From contig CAMDKN010000045.1 of the NCBI GenBank assembly GCA_945901035.1, positions 1 through 8,799 on the forward strand: a DNA stretch of 8,799 nucleotides. The letters are read 5' to 3'. The translations under genes and the position numbers were made by a program. This DNA comes from Gulosibacter massiliensis (lineage in GTDB: Bacteria; Actinomycetota; Actinomycetes; Actinomycetales; Microbacteriaceae). Shown one piece after another: positions 1 to 8,166 of this stretch; positions within the stretch are counted from its first letter, which is position 1; every line of letters starts with the position of its first letter. The notes beneath the pieces were generated by a model. It saw only the letters and a list, made by a program, of their open reading frames with translations, did not search any database and was not told where the DNA came from.

Positions 1-564
1 GTCGTGAAGCGCTCGACCCAAAAGCGCGAGGTCACGCCAATCCGGCACCACCACGACCACGCCGTCGCGCGCGTCGCGTACCAAATCCGCCACCTCCACC
101 AGCGACACACGAGTCACGCCTTGGGGTGTGTCCACAACCCCCGCACTCAACGCCACAACTTTGCGGGTTCCGGCTCGAACGACGGGTGACGGTCGGGGGG
201 TGACAATCCTGCCCTGTTCTGTTCGTACGGTGCGTTTGGGGATCGCGACGCGAAGCACATCCGATGCACTCCCCCCGTTTCGGTCGGCAACGGTGCGCAC
301 GAGTTGCCACAGAGCGGGGGTGAGCACAGGAACATTTCCCACAACCGAGCGCACGTCCGCGAGGGCCACACCCGCAGTCGATGCGGAAATGATGGACACC
401 ACGAAGGCCGACAATTGTCGATTCCCGCCCTTACCCAGCGGCACGTTCACGCGGCCACCGACCACGATCTCGTCCTGAAGATGTGGCGGGATTGCGTAGT
501 CGAGAAGCCGGTCGAGTCGCGGTATTGGCGACTCCAACAACACCTGCGCGACCAGCCCCGGCAT
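1..564 (-). CDS. priA: PriA, primosomal protein N' (N-terminal part; runs off left edge)
   Basis: The frame opens with ATG at 564-562 and stays open for 188 codons to the window edge, so the C-terminal part is missing. Residues 4-20 (LVAQVLLESPIPRLDRL) and the following LDYAIP match the start of the PriA 3'-end DNA-binding domain, and VGGRVNVPLG (about 37-46) continues it. PriA recognises stalled replication forks and reloads the replisome. The helicase core should begin near residues 140-180. There the segment starting GVTRVSL (149) and ending VVVVVPD (169-175) lines up with the usual GKTEVYL to VPE segment of PriA, with Val150 where the Walker A lysine should be. The loss of ATPase motifs agrees with what I know of actinobacterial PriA, which is thought not to be an active helicase. 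The start is 2 bases after the metK stop (TAAACATG), with only a weak GGGA upstream, so translation is probably coupled to metK. The zinc-binding cysteines lie outside the window. The family call is secure; loss of helicase activity is inference. Confidence 0.88.
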   Translation of the reverse strand, partial: MPGLVAQVLLESPIPRLDRLLDYAIPPHLQDEIVVGGRVNVPLGKGGNRQLSAFVVSIISASTAGVALADVRSVVGNVPVLTPALWQLVRTVADRNGGSASDVLRVAIPKRTVRTEQGRIVTPRPSPVVRAGTRKVVALSAGVVDTPQGVTRVSLVEVADLVRDARDGVVVVVPDWRDLALLGRALHD

Positions 565-566
565 GT

Positions 567-1742
567 TTATCCCAGTTCGGCGAGAGCGGCCCGAATAGCG
601 TCCACCCGGTCGAGGCGTTCCCAGGTGAAATTCGCACCCGTTCGTCCGAAGTGCCCGTAGGTCGCCGTTTCGCGATAGTTGCGATGGAGCAAATCGAGAT
701 CGCGGATGATCGCGGCGGGGCGGAAATCAAAAACCGATTCCAGAATGCGTTGAATGAGGTCGAGCGGCTGTTTCTCGGTTCCGAACGCTTCGACATAGAG
801 ACCGATCGGATCGGCCCGACCAATCGCATAGGCCACCTGAACCTCGAGTCGATCGGCGAGGCCCGCGGCGACCGCGTTTTTCGCAACCCAGCGAAGTGCG
901 TATGCGCCGGAGCGATCGACTTTCGATGGGTCTTTTCCGGAAAACGCGCCGCCGCCGTGGCGGGCCGCGCCGCCATAGGTGTCCACGATAATTTTTCGAC
1001 CGGTCAGTCCCGCGTCACTACCGGGACCACCGTGAACGAACGACGAGGACGGGTTCACAATGTAGGTCATGGACGATGAGTCGAGCCCCGATTCGGCGAA
1101 AACCCAGTCGATCACGTGCTCGCGGATGTCGTCGGCGATCCGATCGAGCGTGAACTGCGCCCCGTCGATCTGCTCGTCGTGTTGCGCCGAGACAACAACG
1201 GTATCGACGGTGCGGGGAATTTGGCCGTCGTAACCGATGGTCACCTGGGTTTTGCCATCCGGGCGCAGATACGCAATGATGCCCTGTTTTCGAACAAATT
1301 CGAGACGTTCCGCGAGACGGTGAGCGTAAAAAATCGGTGCTGGCATGAAGTCCACCGTCTCGGTGCAGGCATAGCCGAACATGATTCCCTGGTCACCCGC
1401 ACCCAGTTCATCGCCCTGGACGACCGCCTGGTTGATTTCCTTTGCTTGGTCCCCGATTGACATCATGATTCCGCAGGAATTACCGTCGAAACCCGATGCC
1501 GCCGAGTTGTATCCGATGCCGATGATGACTTCCCGCACGAGCTGGTCGATATCGACATACCCTTCGGTCTTGATTTCGCCCGCGACGTGAATAAGCCCGC
1601 CGGACGCGAGGCATTCGACGGCAACCTTCGCATCACGGTCTTGAGCGAGTACCGCGTCTAGAATTGCATCGGACAGTTGATCGCACAGTTTGTCCGGGTG
1701 TCCACTCGTCACAGATTCGCTGGTAAAAAGTCGTAGGGTCAC
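567..1742 (-). CDS. metK: S-adenosylmethionine synthase (methionine adenosyltransferase)
   Basis: This cytosolic enzyme makes S-adenosylmethionine, the main methyl donor, from ATP and methionine, releasing phosphate and pyrophosphate. The 391-residue product is close to the usual 380-400. GHPDK at 14-18 carries the catalytic histidine (His15). The two family signatures are intact: [12 protein letters not shown] at 114-125 and GGGAFSGKD at 263-271, followed by PSKVDRS. The protein ends with the usual FGR...FTWE region (365-375). The start is GTG at 1742-1740, and its GTGA overlaps the TGA stop of coaBC by 4 bases. A purine-rich AGAAAG lies about 10 bases upstream. The reading frame begins [11 protein letters not shown], as in homologues, so the start is well supported. 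priA follows after 2 bases. No frameshift or missing catalytic residue is seen. Placement in the chain suggests constitutive co-expression with coaBC; no SAM riboswitch is possible here because there is no leader. Confidence 0.98.
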   Translation of the reverse strand: MTLRLFTSESVTSGHPDKLCDQLSDAILDAVLAQDRDAKVAVECLASGGLIHVAGEIKTEGYVDIDQLVREVIIGIGYNSAASGFDGNSCGIMMSIGDQAKEINQAVVQGDELGAGDQGIMFGYACTETVDFMPAPIFYAHRLAERLEFVRKQGIIAYLRPDGKTQVTIGYDGQIPRTVDTVVVSAQHDEQIDGAQFTLDRIADDIREHVIDWVFAESGLDSSSMTYIVNPSSSFVHGGPGSDAGLTGRKIIVDTYGGAARHGGGAFSGKDPSKVDRSGAYALRWVAKNAVAAGLADRLEVQVAYAIGRADPIGLYVEAFGTEKQPLDLIQRILESVFDFRPAAIIRDLDLLHRNYRETATYGHFGRTGANFTWERLDRVDAIRAALAELG

Positions 1743-2938
1743 GGAGTGTTCACTTTCTGTCGGCTGACAAGGTCGAAGATTCGGGACGCCACGGCCATTT
1801 TGCTGCCGTTCACTGTGTCGATAACCGAACCCGCGTTGTTCAGCACCAGAGTACTCGTTGGCACCGACCCGAAACCTTTCGACTCACCGACCACATTGGC
1901 GACCAACAGATCAGCCCCCTTGGCTATCGCCTTTGTCGCAGCGAGCGTTGCAAAGTTCTCGTCGTCCGTTTCCGCAGCGAAACCGACCACGAACGCTCCG
2001 CTCGCAGCCGCGACGACGTCGCGAAGAATGTCGGGGTTTTCGGCGAGCAGCAGTTCGGGCACTCCGTCCGACTTCTTGATTTTCTGGCTCGACGCGTTGA
2101 CAACGTGGAAGTCCGACACCGCCGCAACAGAAAGAAAAACGTCGCACCCGGCAATGCGGTCCAACACCGCGGCGTGCATTTCGGCGGCAGTGGAAACGGA
2201 TACGTTGACGATACCCGCTGGACGCGCCACCTCGAGGTGCGCTCCGATGAGAGTCACTGTCGCACCGCGGTCGCGCGCGACGATGGCACAGGCGACGCCC
2301 ATGTGACCGGTCGATCGGTTCCCGACAAACCGAACCGGGTCGATCGGTTCCCGCGTCCCGCCCGCGGTAATGAGAACCGTCATGCCCGCGAGGTCTTTCG
2401 GGTGAATCGCGGACCACACGGCGTCCACAATGTCGGATTCATCCGCCAATCGGCCGAGCCCGACATCCCCGCCCGTAAGTTCTCCCGCGGTCGGTCCGAT
2501 GAAAATAGCGCCGCGATCGGTGAGCGTTGCGACATTGTCGCGGGTGGCCGCGTGCTCCCACATTTCCGTGTGCATCGCCGCCGCAACGATGAGCGGAGCC
2601 GACGACGCCAGTACCGTCGTCAACAAAAGCGAGTCAGCACGACCCTCCGCGAGAGCGGATAGCGTGTTCGCCGTCGCCGGCGCCACCAGTACCGCATCAG
2701 CATTCTTACCGAGAGCGACGTGGCGAACCTGCGCGACATCATCGAATAGCGAATAGTGAACCGGATTCCGACTGATTGCCTCCAACGTTGACCGGCCAAC
2801 GAATTCACGCGACGACTCGGAGGGAACAACGGTGACGTCCGCGCCGCGCCGGACAAGTTCGCGGATGACCCCAACCACCTTGTAGGAGGCGATACCGCCG
2901 GTCAGCCCGACCACGATTCGGGGACGACGGTCCGTCAT
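1739..2938 (-). CDS. coaBC: Bifunctional phosphopantothenoylcysteine decarboxylase / phosphopantothenate-cysteine ligase
   Basis: CoaBC (Dfp) carries out two steps of coenzyme A synthesis: CoaB joins cysteine to 4'-phosphopantothenate using CTP, and the flavoprotein CoaC decarboxylates the product. The 399 residues match the family length. The CoaC half (about 1-180) shows the FMN-binding TGGIASYK (13-20), the catalytic-type histidine in RHVALG (His73) and [13 protein letters not shown] (87-99). The CoaB half (about 185-395) shows [15 protein letters not shown] (190-204), GNRSTGHMG with Asn207, KIKK (286-289), ENPDIL and VVGFAAET. Three family positions differ from the E. coli pattern: PxMN is AAMH (His123 for the catalytic Asn), the flap cysteine is Gly156 in LTGGDVG, and SSGKMG is STGHMG. 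From memory, actinobacterial enzymes share at least the first two. The start is ATG, 1 base after the rpoZ stop (TAACATG) with no clear ribosome site, so coupling is likely. It overlaps metK by 4 bases. Confidence 0.96.
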   Translation of the reverse strand: MTDRRPRIVVGLTGGIASYKVVGVIRELVRRGADVTVVPSESSREFVGRSTLEAISRNPVHYSLFDDVAQVRHVALGKNADAVLVAPATANTLSALAEGRADSLLLTTVLASSAPLIVAAAMHTEMWEHAATRDNVATLTDRGAIFIGPTAGELTGGDVGLGRLADESDIVDAVWSAIHPKDLAGMTVLITAGGTREPIDPVRFVGNRSTGHMGVACAIVARDRGATVTLIGAHLEVARPAGIVNVSVSTAAEMHAAVLDRIAGCDVFLSVAAVSDFHVVNASSQKIKKSDGVPELLLAENPDILRDVVAAASGAFVVGFAAETDDENFATLAATKAIAKGADLLVANVVGESKGFGSVPTSTLVLNNAGSVIDTVNGSKMAVASRIFDLVSRQKVNTP

Positions 2939-2939
2939 G

Positions 2940-3188
2940 TTACGGGGCTTTGCCGATCTCTATGAGTCCCTCGGAAATTTCACGCATCGCGATGGTGAGG
3001 GGTTTTTCGTCCAACGCGAACTCGACGAGAGGGCCGGCGGTGGTGACGGTGCCCTCGGCACGTTCAACGTAGTAATCGTTAATTTGGCGGGCACGCTTTG
3101 ACGCGACGATAACCAACTGGTACTTCGAATCGACCTTCGTGAGTAGTTCGTCGATGGGTGGGTCGATGATTCCCTTGTTCGTGTTCAT
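2940..3188 (-). CDS. rpoZ: DNA-directed RNA polymerase subunit omega
   Basis: Omega is the smallest RNA polymerase subunit and helps fold and dock the beta' chain. The 82-residue product has the family core: [14 protein letters not shown] (10-23), then [16 protein letters not shown] (25-40) with the conserved AxKRARQIN stretch, and the C-terminal [13 protein letters not shown] (62-74). The extreme N terminus, [16 protein letters not shown], resembles omega of Microbacteriaceae as I recall it, and the length is short as in that group. The ATG start is set by the best ribosome-binding site of the window, GGAAGG, six bases upstream. The gene follows the gmk stop after 15 bases, the widest gap in the cluster, and precedes coaBC by one base. 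The order gmk-rpoZ-coaBC is widely conserved across bacteria, which supports all three calls. Confidence 0.97.
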   Translation of the reverse strand: MNTNKGIIDPPIDELLTKVDSKYQLVIVASKRARQINDYYVERAEGTVTTAGPLVEFALDEKPLTIAMREISEGLIEIGKAP

Positions 3189-3194
3189 GCTGTG

Positions 3195-3200
3195 CCTTCC
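3195..3200 (-). promoter_or_regulatory. Ribosome-binding site for rpoZ (GGAAGG)
   Basis: On the minus strand GGAAGG is followed by CACAGC and then the rpoZ ATG, a spacing of six bases. It lies in the 15-base gmk-rpoZ gap. It is the clearest Shine-Dalgarno sequence in the window. Other downstream genes start at overlaps or near-overlaps with weak sites, so rpoZ may be the one gene after carA that initiates largely independently of upstream translation. Confidence 0.7.
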
Positions 3201-3203
3201 GAC

Positions 3204-4082
3204 CTAGTGGTTCGTCATCAAGTGTACGACGGCTTCGGCTGCACGGTCGACATCGTCGTTGACAATCGTCTCGTCAAACTCGTCCTGAGCGGCGAGCTCG
3301 GTCCGGGCGGTTTCGAGTCGTCGCGCTTGTTCCGCACTATCTTCGGTCCCTCGCGATTCCAGCCGGCGCACGAGTTCTTCCCAACTGGGCGGCAACAGGA
3401 AGACCAGAATCGCCTCCGGCATCGCGGCCTTGACCTGCCGGGCACCCTGGATATCGATTTCCAGGATGATGCTATCTCCGCGCTCGAGAGCCTCCACAAT
3501 CGGCGCGCGCGGTGTCCCATAACGGTTCTGCCCGTGGACGACCGCCCACTCCAACATCTGGTGTGCAGCGACCACGCGATCAAATTCGTCGTCGGACACG
3601 AAAAAGTAGTGCACGCCCTCCGTTTCACCCGGACGCGGCGCGCGAGTCGTCGCCGACACCGAGAATCGAACATCGGGGTGTTTGTCGCGGATTCGTGCAA
3701 CAACAGTGCCTTTACCCACCGCGGTCGGTCCGGCGACCACGATCAACCGTCCCCTGGTTGGCCTCGTTTTGCCCGTGGCACCACGGGCCACGAGCCACGC
3801 CGTCAACCTTTCCCTCTGGTGTCGTCCCAGTGCACCGAGACGTTTTCTACTCGAAATGTCGACGGCCTCGAGAATGCGCGGCACCTTGATTGCCCCCACA
3901 CCCGGCATCGCGCCAAGATATTCGGTGATTCGAAGGCCGGCCTCGGCGGAGTCGATGTTGTCCCAGGCGAACCGCGCCACCGACAACGGGTCCCGCTCGC
4001 CCCGCGCGATCGAATTCTTCACCGCCGCTCGCGCACGCCGTCGCTCCACGGCGATTCGGGAGGCGTCGGCGGGGTCTCGCAT
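3204..4082 (-). CDS. gmk: Fused integration host factor (mIHF) and guanylate kinase
   Basis: This 292-residue protein joins two units usually encoded separately. Residues about 5-95 match actinobacterial integration host factor: an Arg-rich helix (ERRRARAAVKNSIARG, 13-28), LRITEYLGAMPGVGAIK (50-66) and SSRKRLGALGRHQRERL (77-93), which in mIHF form a helix-two-turn-helix DNA-binding fold. A linker with basic residues (about 96-110, GATGKTRPTR) leads to guanylate kinase at about 111-292. This part has Walker A GPTAVGKGT (118-126, Lys124), SATTRAPRPGETEG (143-156), the LEIDIQGARQVK segment (207-218) and a lid around RLESRGTED. It converts GMP and ATP to GDP and ADP. Kinases of this family are normally about 180-210 residues, so the kinase part alone is complete. 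No stop or frameshift separates the halves. The ATG overlaps the pyrF stop as TGATG. An internal GTG at Val98 (3791-3789), 15 bases after GAGGGAAAGG, could in principle give a free kinase. I believe long Gmk proteins of this type occur in Microbacteriaceae. Confidence 0.95.
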   Translation of the reverse strand: MRDPADASRIAVERRRARAAVKNSIARGERDPLSVARFAWDNIDSAEAGLRITEYLGAMPGVGAIKVPRILEAVDISSRKRLGALGRHQRERLTAWLVARGATGKTRPTRGRLIVVAGPTAVGKGTVVARIRDKHPDVRFSVSATTRAPRPGETEGVHYFFVSDDEFDRVVAAHQMLEWAVVHGQNRYGTPRAPIVEALERGDSIILEIDIQGARQVKAAMPEAILVFLLPPSWEELVRRLESRGTEDSAEQARRLETARTELAAQDEFDETIVNDDVDRAAEAVVHLMTNH

Positions 4083-4888
4083 CAGAGTCCCAATTCTCGC
4101 AGATGGTTGTCAATCGCCGCACCGACGGCTGCTGGACCTGCTCCGAGAACGCTGCGGCTGACCGTCGGGATGACGCGCGGGGCAGCGGCCCCGAAAATTG
4201 TTGCGAGGTCCGACAGGGCGGCTCCTTGAGCGCCAAACCCAGGCGACAACACCAATAAACCGTCGAGGTCGCCGTCGGTCAATCCGCTCGACTCGAGACT
4301 CCGCGTAGCGCCCACGACGACGCCGACCGACTGTGTGTTCCGCGAGCGTTCTCGTGCACGACGGGCAATGAGTGCCGACACGGACACGCCGTCTGTCCGC
4401 GCGGCTTGAACGGTGGGGGCGTCGGGATTCGACGTGGCACAGAGTACGAACACCGCGCCACGGGCGTGTTCCGCCGCCCGAAACGCGGGCTCCAGCGCCT
4501 CAAATCCCGGGTAGGGGCTCACGGTCATTGCGTCACACTGCAACGGGCCGGCTTCGAGCCACGCCGAGGCGTAGCTCTCCATGGTCGACCCGATGTCGCC
4601 GCGTTTCGCATCAGCAATCACGAGCAGCCCGGCAGAGCGTGCCTCGTGAATCAACGATTCCACTGCGGCGTAGCCCGCCGCACCGAAACGTTCAAAATAA
4701 CCGATTTGCGGTTTGACAATGCCCACTCGTCCCGCCAGCGCAGAGAGAATCACACGCCCCATCTCGAGCGCGCCGTCCGCCGAATCGGCGAGACCCCAGC
4801 CGGCGAGAGACTCCGCGCTCGGATCGATTCCCACGCACAACGGACCATGCGTCGAGGAGAGCTCGGCAACGCGAGAAACGAAGTCCAT
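4082..4888 (-). CDS. pyrF: Orotidine 5'-phosphate decarboxylase, type 2
   Basis: PyrF decarboxylates OMP to UMP, the last step of de novo pyrimidine synthesis. Counting from the ATG, the 268-residue product shows LCVGIDPS (17-24), KPQIGYFERFG (59-69), and the catalytic IADAKRGDIGST (91-102) with the Asp-Lys-Asp set at 93, 95 and 98. The late SPGFG loop and the VSRSVLGAG segment that usually contact phosphate are also present. The length and the ADAKRGDI form fit the longer type 2 group found in actinobacteria. The start is uncertain among GTG 4894, GTG 4891 and ATG 4888. I chose ATG 4888-4886 because it forms the same TGATG overlap with the carB stop that is seen at the two neighbouring junctions. 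The longer form would only add two residues. No strong ribosome site is present, so coupling to carB is expected. The downstream neighbour overlaps by one base. Confidence 0.97.
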   Translation of the reverse strand: MDFVSRVAELSSTHGPLCVGIDPSAESLAGWGLADSADGALEMGRVILSALAGRVGIVKPQIGYFERFGAAGYAAVESLIHEARSAGLLVIADAKRGDIGSTMESYASAWLEAGPLQCDAMTVSPYPGFEALEPAFRAAEHARGAVFVLCATSNPDAPTVQAARTDGVSVSALIARRARERSRNTQSVGVVVGATRSLESSGLTDGDLDGLLVLSPGFGAQGAALSDLATIFGAAAPRVIPTVSRSVLGAGPAAVGAAIDNHLRELGL

Positions 4889-7800
4889 CACCACGCCGCC
4901 CGATCCGCCGCGTACTCCTGCAGTGACCGCACCGACACCGCCGCCCCCGATAGCTCCATCGCCGACACCGCGGCGGAAACCTGCGCGATCGTCGTGACCA
5001 GCGCTTTATCGGCGGCGACCGCTTCGCGGCGAATTTCCATACCGTCGGCACGGGCGCTGCGGCCGGAGGGCGTATTGATAATCAAATCGACGGACCCGGC
5101 TCGGATCAGGTCGATGATGGATTCCTGTCCAGCATCTGCCTCGAAGTGTTTGCGAACCGTGGTCACGGGTACACCGTTTCGCGCGAGGATGTCCGCGGTT
5201 CCCCCCGTCGCAAGCACCGTGAAACCGAGTTGCACGAGACGCTGCATCGGGAGCACGATGGCCCGCTTGTCCCGGTCCGCAACCGACACGAAGACGGTAC
5301 CCGACGTCGGCAGACCACCGTAGGCGGCGTCTTGGCTCTTTCCGAACGCCAGCGGAAAGTTTCGGTCGATGCCCATGACCTCTCCGGTCGACCGCATTTC
5401 CGGTCCGAGCACGGCGTCCACAACGCGTCCCTCAACGGTGCGAAAACGTTTGAACGGCAACACCGCTTCTTTCACCGCGACCGGAGAATCACGGGGCACA
5501 ACCGAACCATCGTTTTCGGGAAGGTGGCCATCCGCGATCAACTCGGCGATGGTGCGTCCGACCATGATGAGCGATGCCGCTTTGGCCAACTGTGTGCCCA
5601 TCGCCTTGGACACGAACGGGACCGTTCGGCTCGCGCGCGGGTTGGCCTCGAGGACATAGAGAACGCCGGCCGAGATGGCGAACTGCACGTTGAGAAGACC
5701 CCTCACTCCGATTCCGGCTGCAATTGCTCGGGTCGAGGCCACGACCTGGTCGATCACGCCCCTCCCCAGTGTCACGGGGGGCAAGGTGCAGGCCGAGTCG
5801 CCCGAGTGAACTCCGGCCTCTTCGATGTGCTCCATCACCCCGCCGATATACAGGTCGGTCCCATCAAACAGGGCGTCAACATCGATTTCGATCGCGTCTT
5901 CGAGAAAACGGTCAACCAGAAGTGGCGCGTCGATGCCGATGATGGCGGACTCGGCGATTCGAACGAAATAGTCCCGCAGCGATTCGGCGTCGTAAATTAT
6001 TTCCATGCCGCGTCCGCCCAAGACGTAGGACGGGCGCACGAGAACGGGGTACCCCACATCGCCGGCCACATCGATGGCGGACTCGACATCGGTCGCCGTT
6101 CCGTTTCGTGGCGCGACCAATCCGTTTTCCGACAGGACAGTGGAAAAGCGGCCGCGTTCCTCGGCGATATCGATTGCATCGGGAGTCGTGCCGAGAATCG
6201 TGACGCCGTTGCGCTCGAGCCCGTGCGCCAGCCCCAGCGCGGTCTGCCCGCCCAACTGGACGATCGCACCGAGAATCGTCCCGCTCGCGCTTTCGGCGTG
6301 AATCACCTCGAGCACGTCCTCCAGTGTCAACGGCTCGAAATACAGGCGGTCGCTGGTGTCATAGTCGGTCGACACTGTCTCGGGATTGCAGTTGATCATG
6401 ATGGTTTCATAGCCGGCGTCCGCCAGAGCGAACGACGCGTGCACACAGGAGTAGTCGAACTCGATCCCCTGTCCAATTCGGTTGGGTCCCGACCCGATGA
6501 TGATGACCTTGGTGCGTTCGGACGGAACGACCTCGGTTTCGGTGTCGTAGGACGAGTAGTGATACGGCGTCAGTGCGGGGAACTCACCCGCGCACGTGTC
6601 GACCGTTTTGAACACGGGCCGTATCCCCTGTTCGTGGCGAAACGTTCGAATGTCCGTTTCCGTTTTCCCCCAGAGGGCGGCGAGTTGCACATCGCTAAAC
6701 CCGTGGTCTTTCGCGCGCCGAATCGATTCTGCCGTCATCGGGCCCGAGGCGATTTCGGTCGCAACCTCGTTGATCAGGACAATTTGATCCAGGAACCAGG
6801 GATCAATAGCGGTCGCGGCGAACGCCTGCTCGACCGTCGCGCCCGCCCGGAGGGCTTGCTGAACCGTGACGATACGCCCGTCCGTCGGTTTTCGAGCGAG
6901 CGTCAACAGTTCGTTCACGTCACCCGCCGGACCGTCCCAGTGGAACGAACTACCCCGTTTTTCCAGGGACCGCAGCGATTTTTGGAGTGCGGTGGTGAAG
7001 TTTCGGCCGATCGCCATCGCCTCCCCCACACTTTTCATCGTCGTCGTGAGTGTCGTTTCGGCGTCCGGGAATTTTTCAAACGAGAACCGAGGTGCCTTGA
7101 CCACCACGTAGTCGAGCGTCGGTTCGAACGATGCGGGGGTGACCCCCGTGATGTCGTTCTGGATTTCGTCGAGCCGATATCCGATGGCGAGTTTCGCCGC
7201 GATCTTGGCGATGGGAAAACCCGTCGCTTTCGACGCGAGGGCGCTCGACCGGCTGACGCGCGGATTCATCTCGATCACAATCACACGACCGTTCGTCGGG
7301 TCAATCGCGAACTGGATGTTACAACCGCCCGTGTCCACCCCGACGGCGCGGATGATGCGGATACCGATGTCCCGCAAATTTTGATACTCGCGGTCGGTCA
7401 GTGTGAGTGCGGGAGCAACGGTGAGCGAGTCTCCGGTGTGCACACCGACGGGGTCAATGTTTTCAATGGAGCAGACCACAACCGTGTTGTCCGCGGTGTC
7501 GCGCATCAGTTCCAGTTCGTATTCTTTCCAACCCAGAATGGATTCCTCGAGCAACACTTCGCCCGTGGGACTTTCGTGGAGACCGTTCGCGACCATTCGC
7601 CGAAGTTCGGTCTCGTCGTACGCGAAACCCGAACCCAAACCTCCCATGGTGAACGAGGGCCGAATCACCACGGGGTATCCCGATTCTTCGACGAAGGCCA
7701 ATGCTCCGTCGACCGAATCCACCAGGACACTTCGGGCCACTTCGGCGCCGCACTCGATCGCCAAATCCTTGAAAATCTGCCGGTCTTCGCCGCGACGAAT

Positions 7801-8166
7801 GGCCTCAAACTTTGCGCCAATCAACTCGACGTTGTATTTGGTCAAGATCCCCTGTTCGTGAAGCGCCATAGCCGCATTCAGCGCCGTCTGTCCTCCCAGA
7901 GTGGGCAAAATCGCGTCGGGACGTTCCTTGGCGATGATTGCCTCGATGGCGGCCGTTGTAATCGGCTCGATGTAGGTGGCGTCGGCGAAATCGGGGTCCG
8001 TCATGATGGTCGCGGGGTTCGAGTTGACCAAAATCACGCGGATGCCTTCCTCCCGCAGCACTCGACAGGCCTGCGTGCCCGAGTAATCGAATTCCGCCGC
8101 CTGTCCAATCACAATCGGACCCGACCCGATTACCAGCACGGAAGAGATGTCGGTGCGCTTGGGCAT
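4888..8166 (-). CDS. carB: Carbamoyl-phosphate synthase, large subunit
   Basis: CarB, with CarA, makes carbamoyl phosphate from glutamine-derived ammonia, bicarbonate and two ATP, feeding pyrimidine and arginine synthesis. The 1092 residues fit the family (about 1070-1110). The two homologous ATP-grasp halves are visible. The first (about 1-400) has [19 protein letters not shown] (12-30), LGGQTALN and [13 protein letters not shown] (298-310). An oligomerisation segment follows (about 400-550). The second half starts at [20 protein letters not shown] (554-573) and has [13 protein letters not shown] (710-722) and [16 protein letters not shown] (839-854). The C-terminal allosteric (MGS-like) domain is about 956-1092, with ATGGT (986-990) and IINTPSG, suggesting feedback control by nucleotides. 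The ATG overlaps the carA stop as TGATG; no strong ribosome site is seen. No key motif is missing. Confidence 0.99.
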   Translation of the reverse strand: MPKRTDISSVLVIGSGPIVIGQAAEFDYSGTQACRVLREEGIRVILVNSNPATIMTDPDFADATYIEPITTAAIEAIIAKERPDAILPTLGGQTALNAAMALHEQGILTKYNVELIGAKFEAIRRGEDRQIFKDLAIECGAEVARSVLVDSVDGALAFVEESGYPVVIRPSFTMGGLGSGFAYDETELRRMVANGLHESPTGEVLLEESILGWKEYELELMRDTADNTVVVCSIENIDPVGVHTGDSLTVAPALTLTDREYQNLRDIGIRIIRAVGVDTGGCNIQFAIDPTNGRVIVIEMNPRVSRSSALASKATGFPIAKIAAKLAIGYRLDEIQNDITGVTPASFEPTLDYVVVKAPRFSFEKFPDAETTLTTTMKSVGEAMAIGRNFTTALQKSLRSLEKRGSSFHWDGPAGDVNELLTLARKPTDGRIVTVQQALRAGATVEQAFAATAIDPWFLDQIVLINEVATEIASGPMTAESIRRAKDHGFSDVQLAALWGKTETDIRTFRHEQGIRPVFKTVDTCAGEFPALTPYHYSSYDTETEVVPSERTKVIIIGSGPNRIGQGIEFDYSCVHASFALADAGYETIMINCNPETVSTDYDTSDRLYFEPLTLEDVLEVIHAESASGTILGAIVQLGGQTALGLAHGLERNGVTILGTTPDAIDIAEERGRFSTVLSENGLVAPRNGTATDVESAIDVAGDVGYPVLVRPSYVLGGRGMEIIYDAESLRDYFVRIAESAIIGIDAPLLVDRFLEDAIEIDVDALFDGTDLYIGGVMEHIEEAGVHSGDSACTLPPVTLGRGVIDQVVASTRAIAAGIGVRGLLNVQFAISAGVLYVLEANPRASRTVPFVSKAMGTQLAKAASLIMVGRTIAELIADGHLPENDGSVVPRDSPVAVKEAVLPFKRFRTVEGRVVDAVLGPEMRSTGEVMGIDRNFPLAFGKSQDAAYGGLPTSGTVFVSVADRDKRAIVLPMQRLVQLGFTVLATGGTADILARNGVPVTTVRKHFEADAGQESIIDLIRAGSVDLIINTPSGRSARADGMEIRREAVAADKALVTTIAQVSAAVSAMELSGAAVSVRSLQEYAADRAAW

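Noticed and set aside
3192..4229. A 345-codon plus-strand frame opposite the mIHF-guanylate kinase gene.
   Set aside because: It is in register with the minus-strand gene, has no recognisable motif, and is an antisense shadow of biased codons.
4406..5323. A 305-codon plus-strand frame spanning the pyrF-carB junction.
   Set aside because: It covers two well-supported minus-strand genes, has low-complexity Arg-rich content and no family resemblance.
7134..7148. Perfect inverted repeat CGGGGG-TGA-CCCCCG inside carB, as a possible terminator or hairpin.
   Set aside because: It has no T-run and lies within codons for the conserved ITGVTPA segment of CarB, so protein constraint and GC-rich codons explain it.
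5000..8160. Repeated motifs in carB (GSGP...GQ...[17 protein letters not shown]) as a possible recent duplication.
   Set aside because: The two-fold repeat is the ancient internal duplication present in all CarB proteins; the DNA of the halves is strongly diverged.
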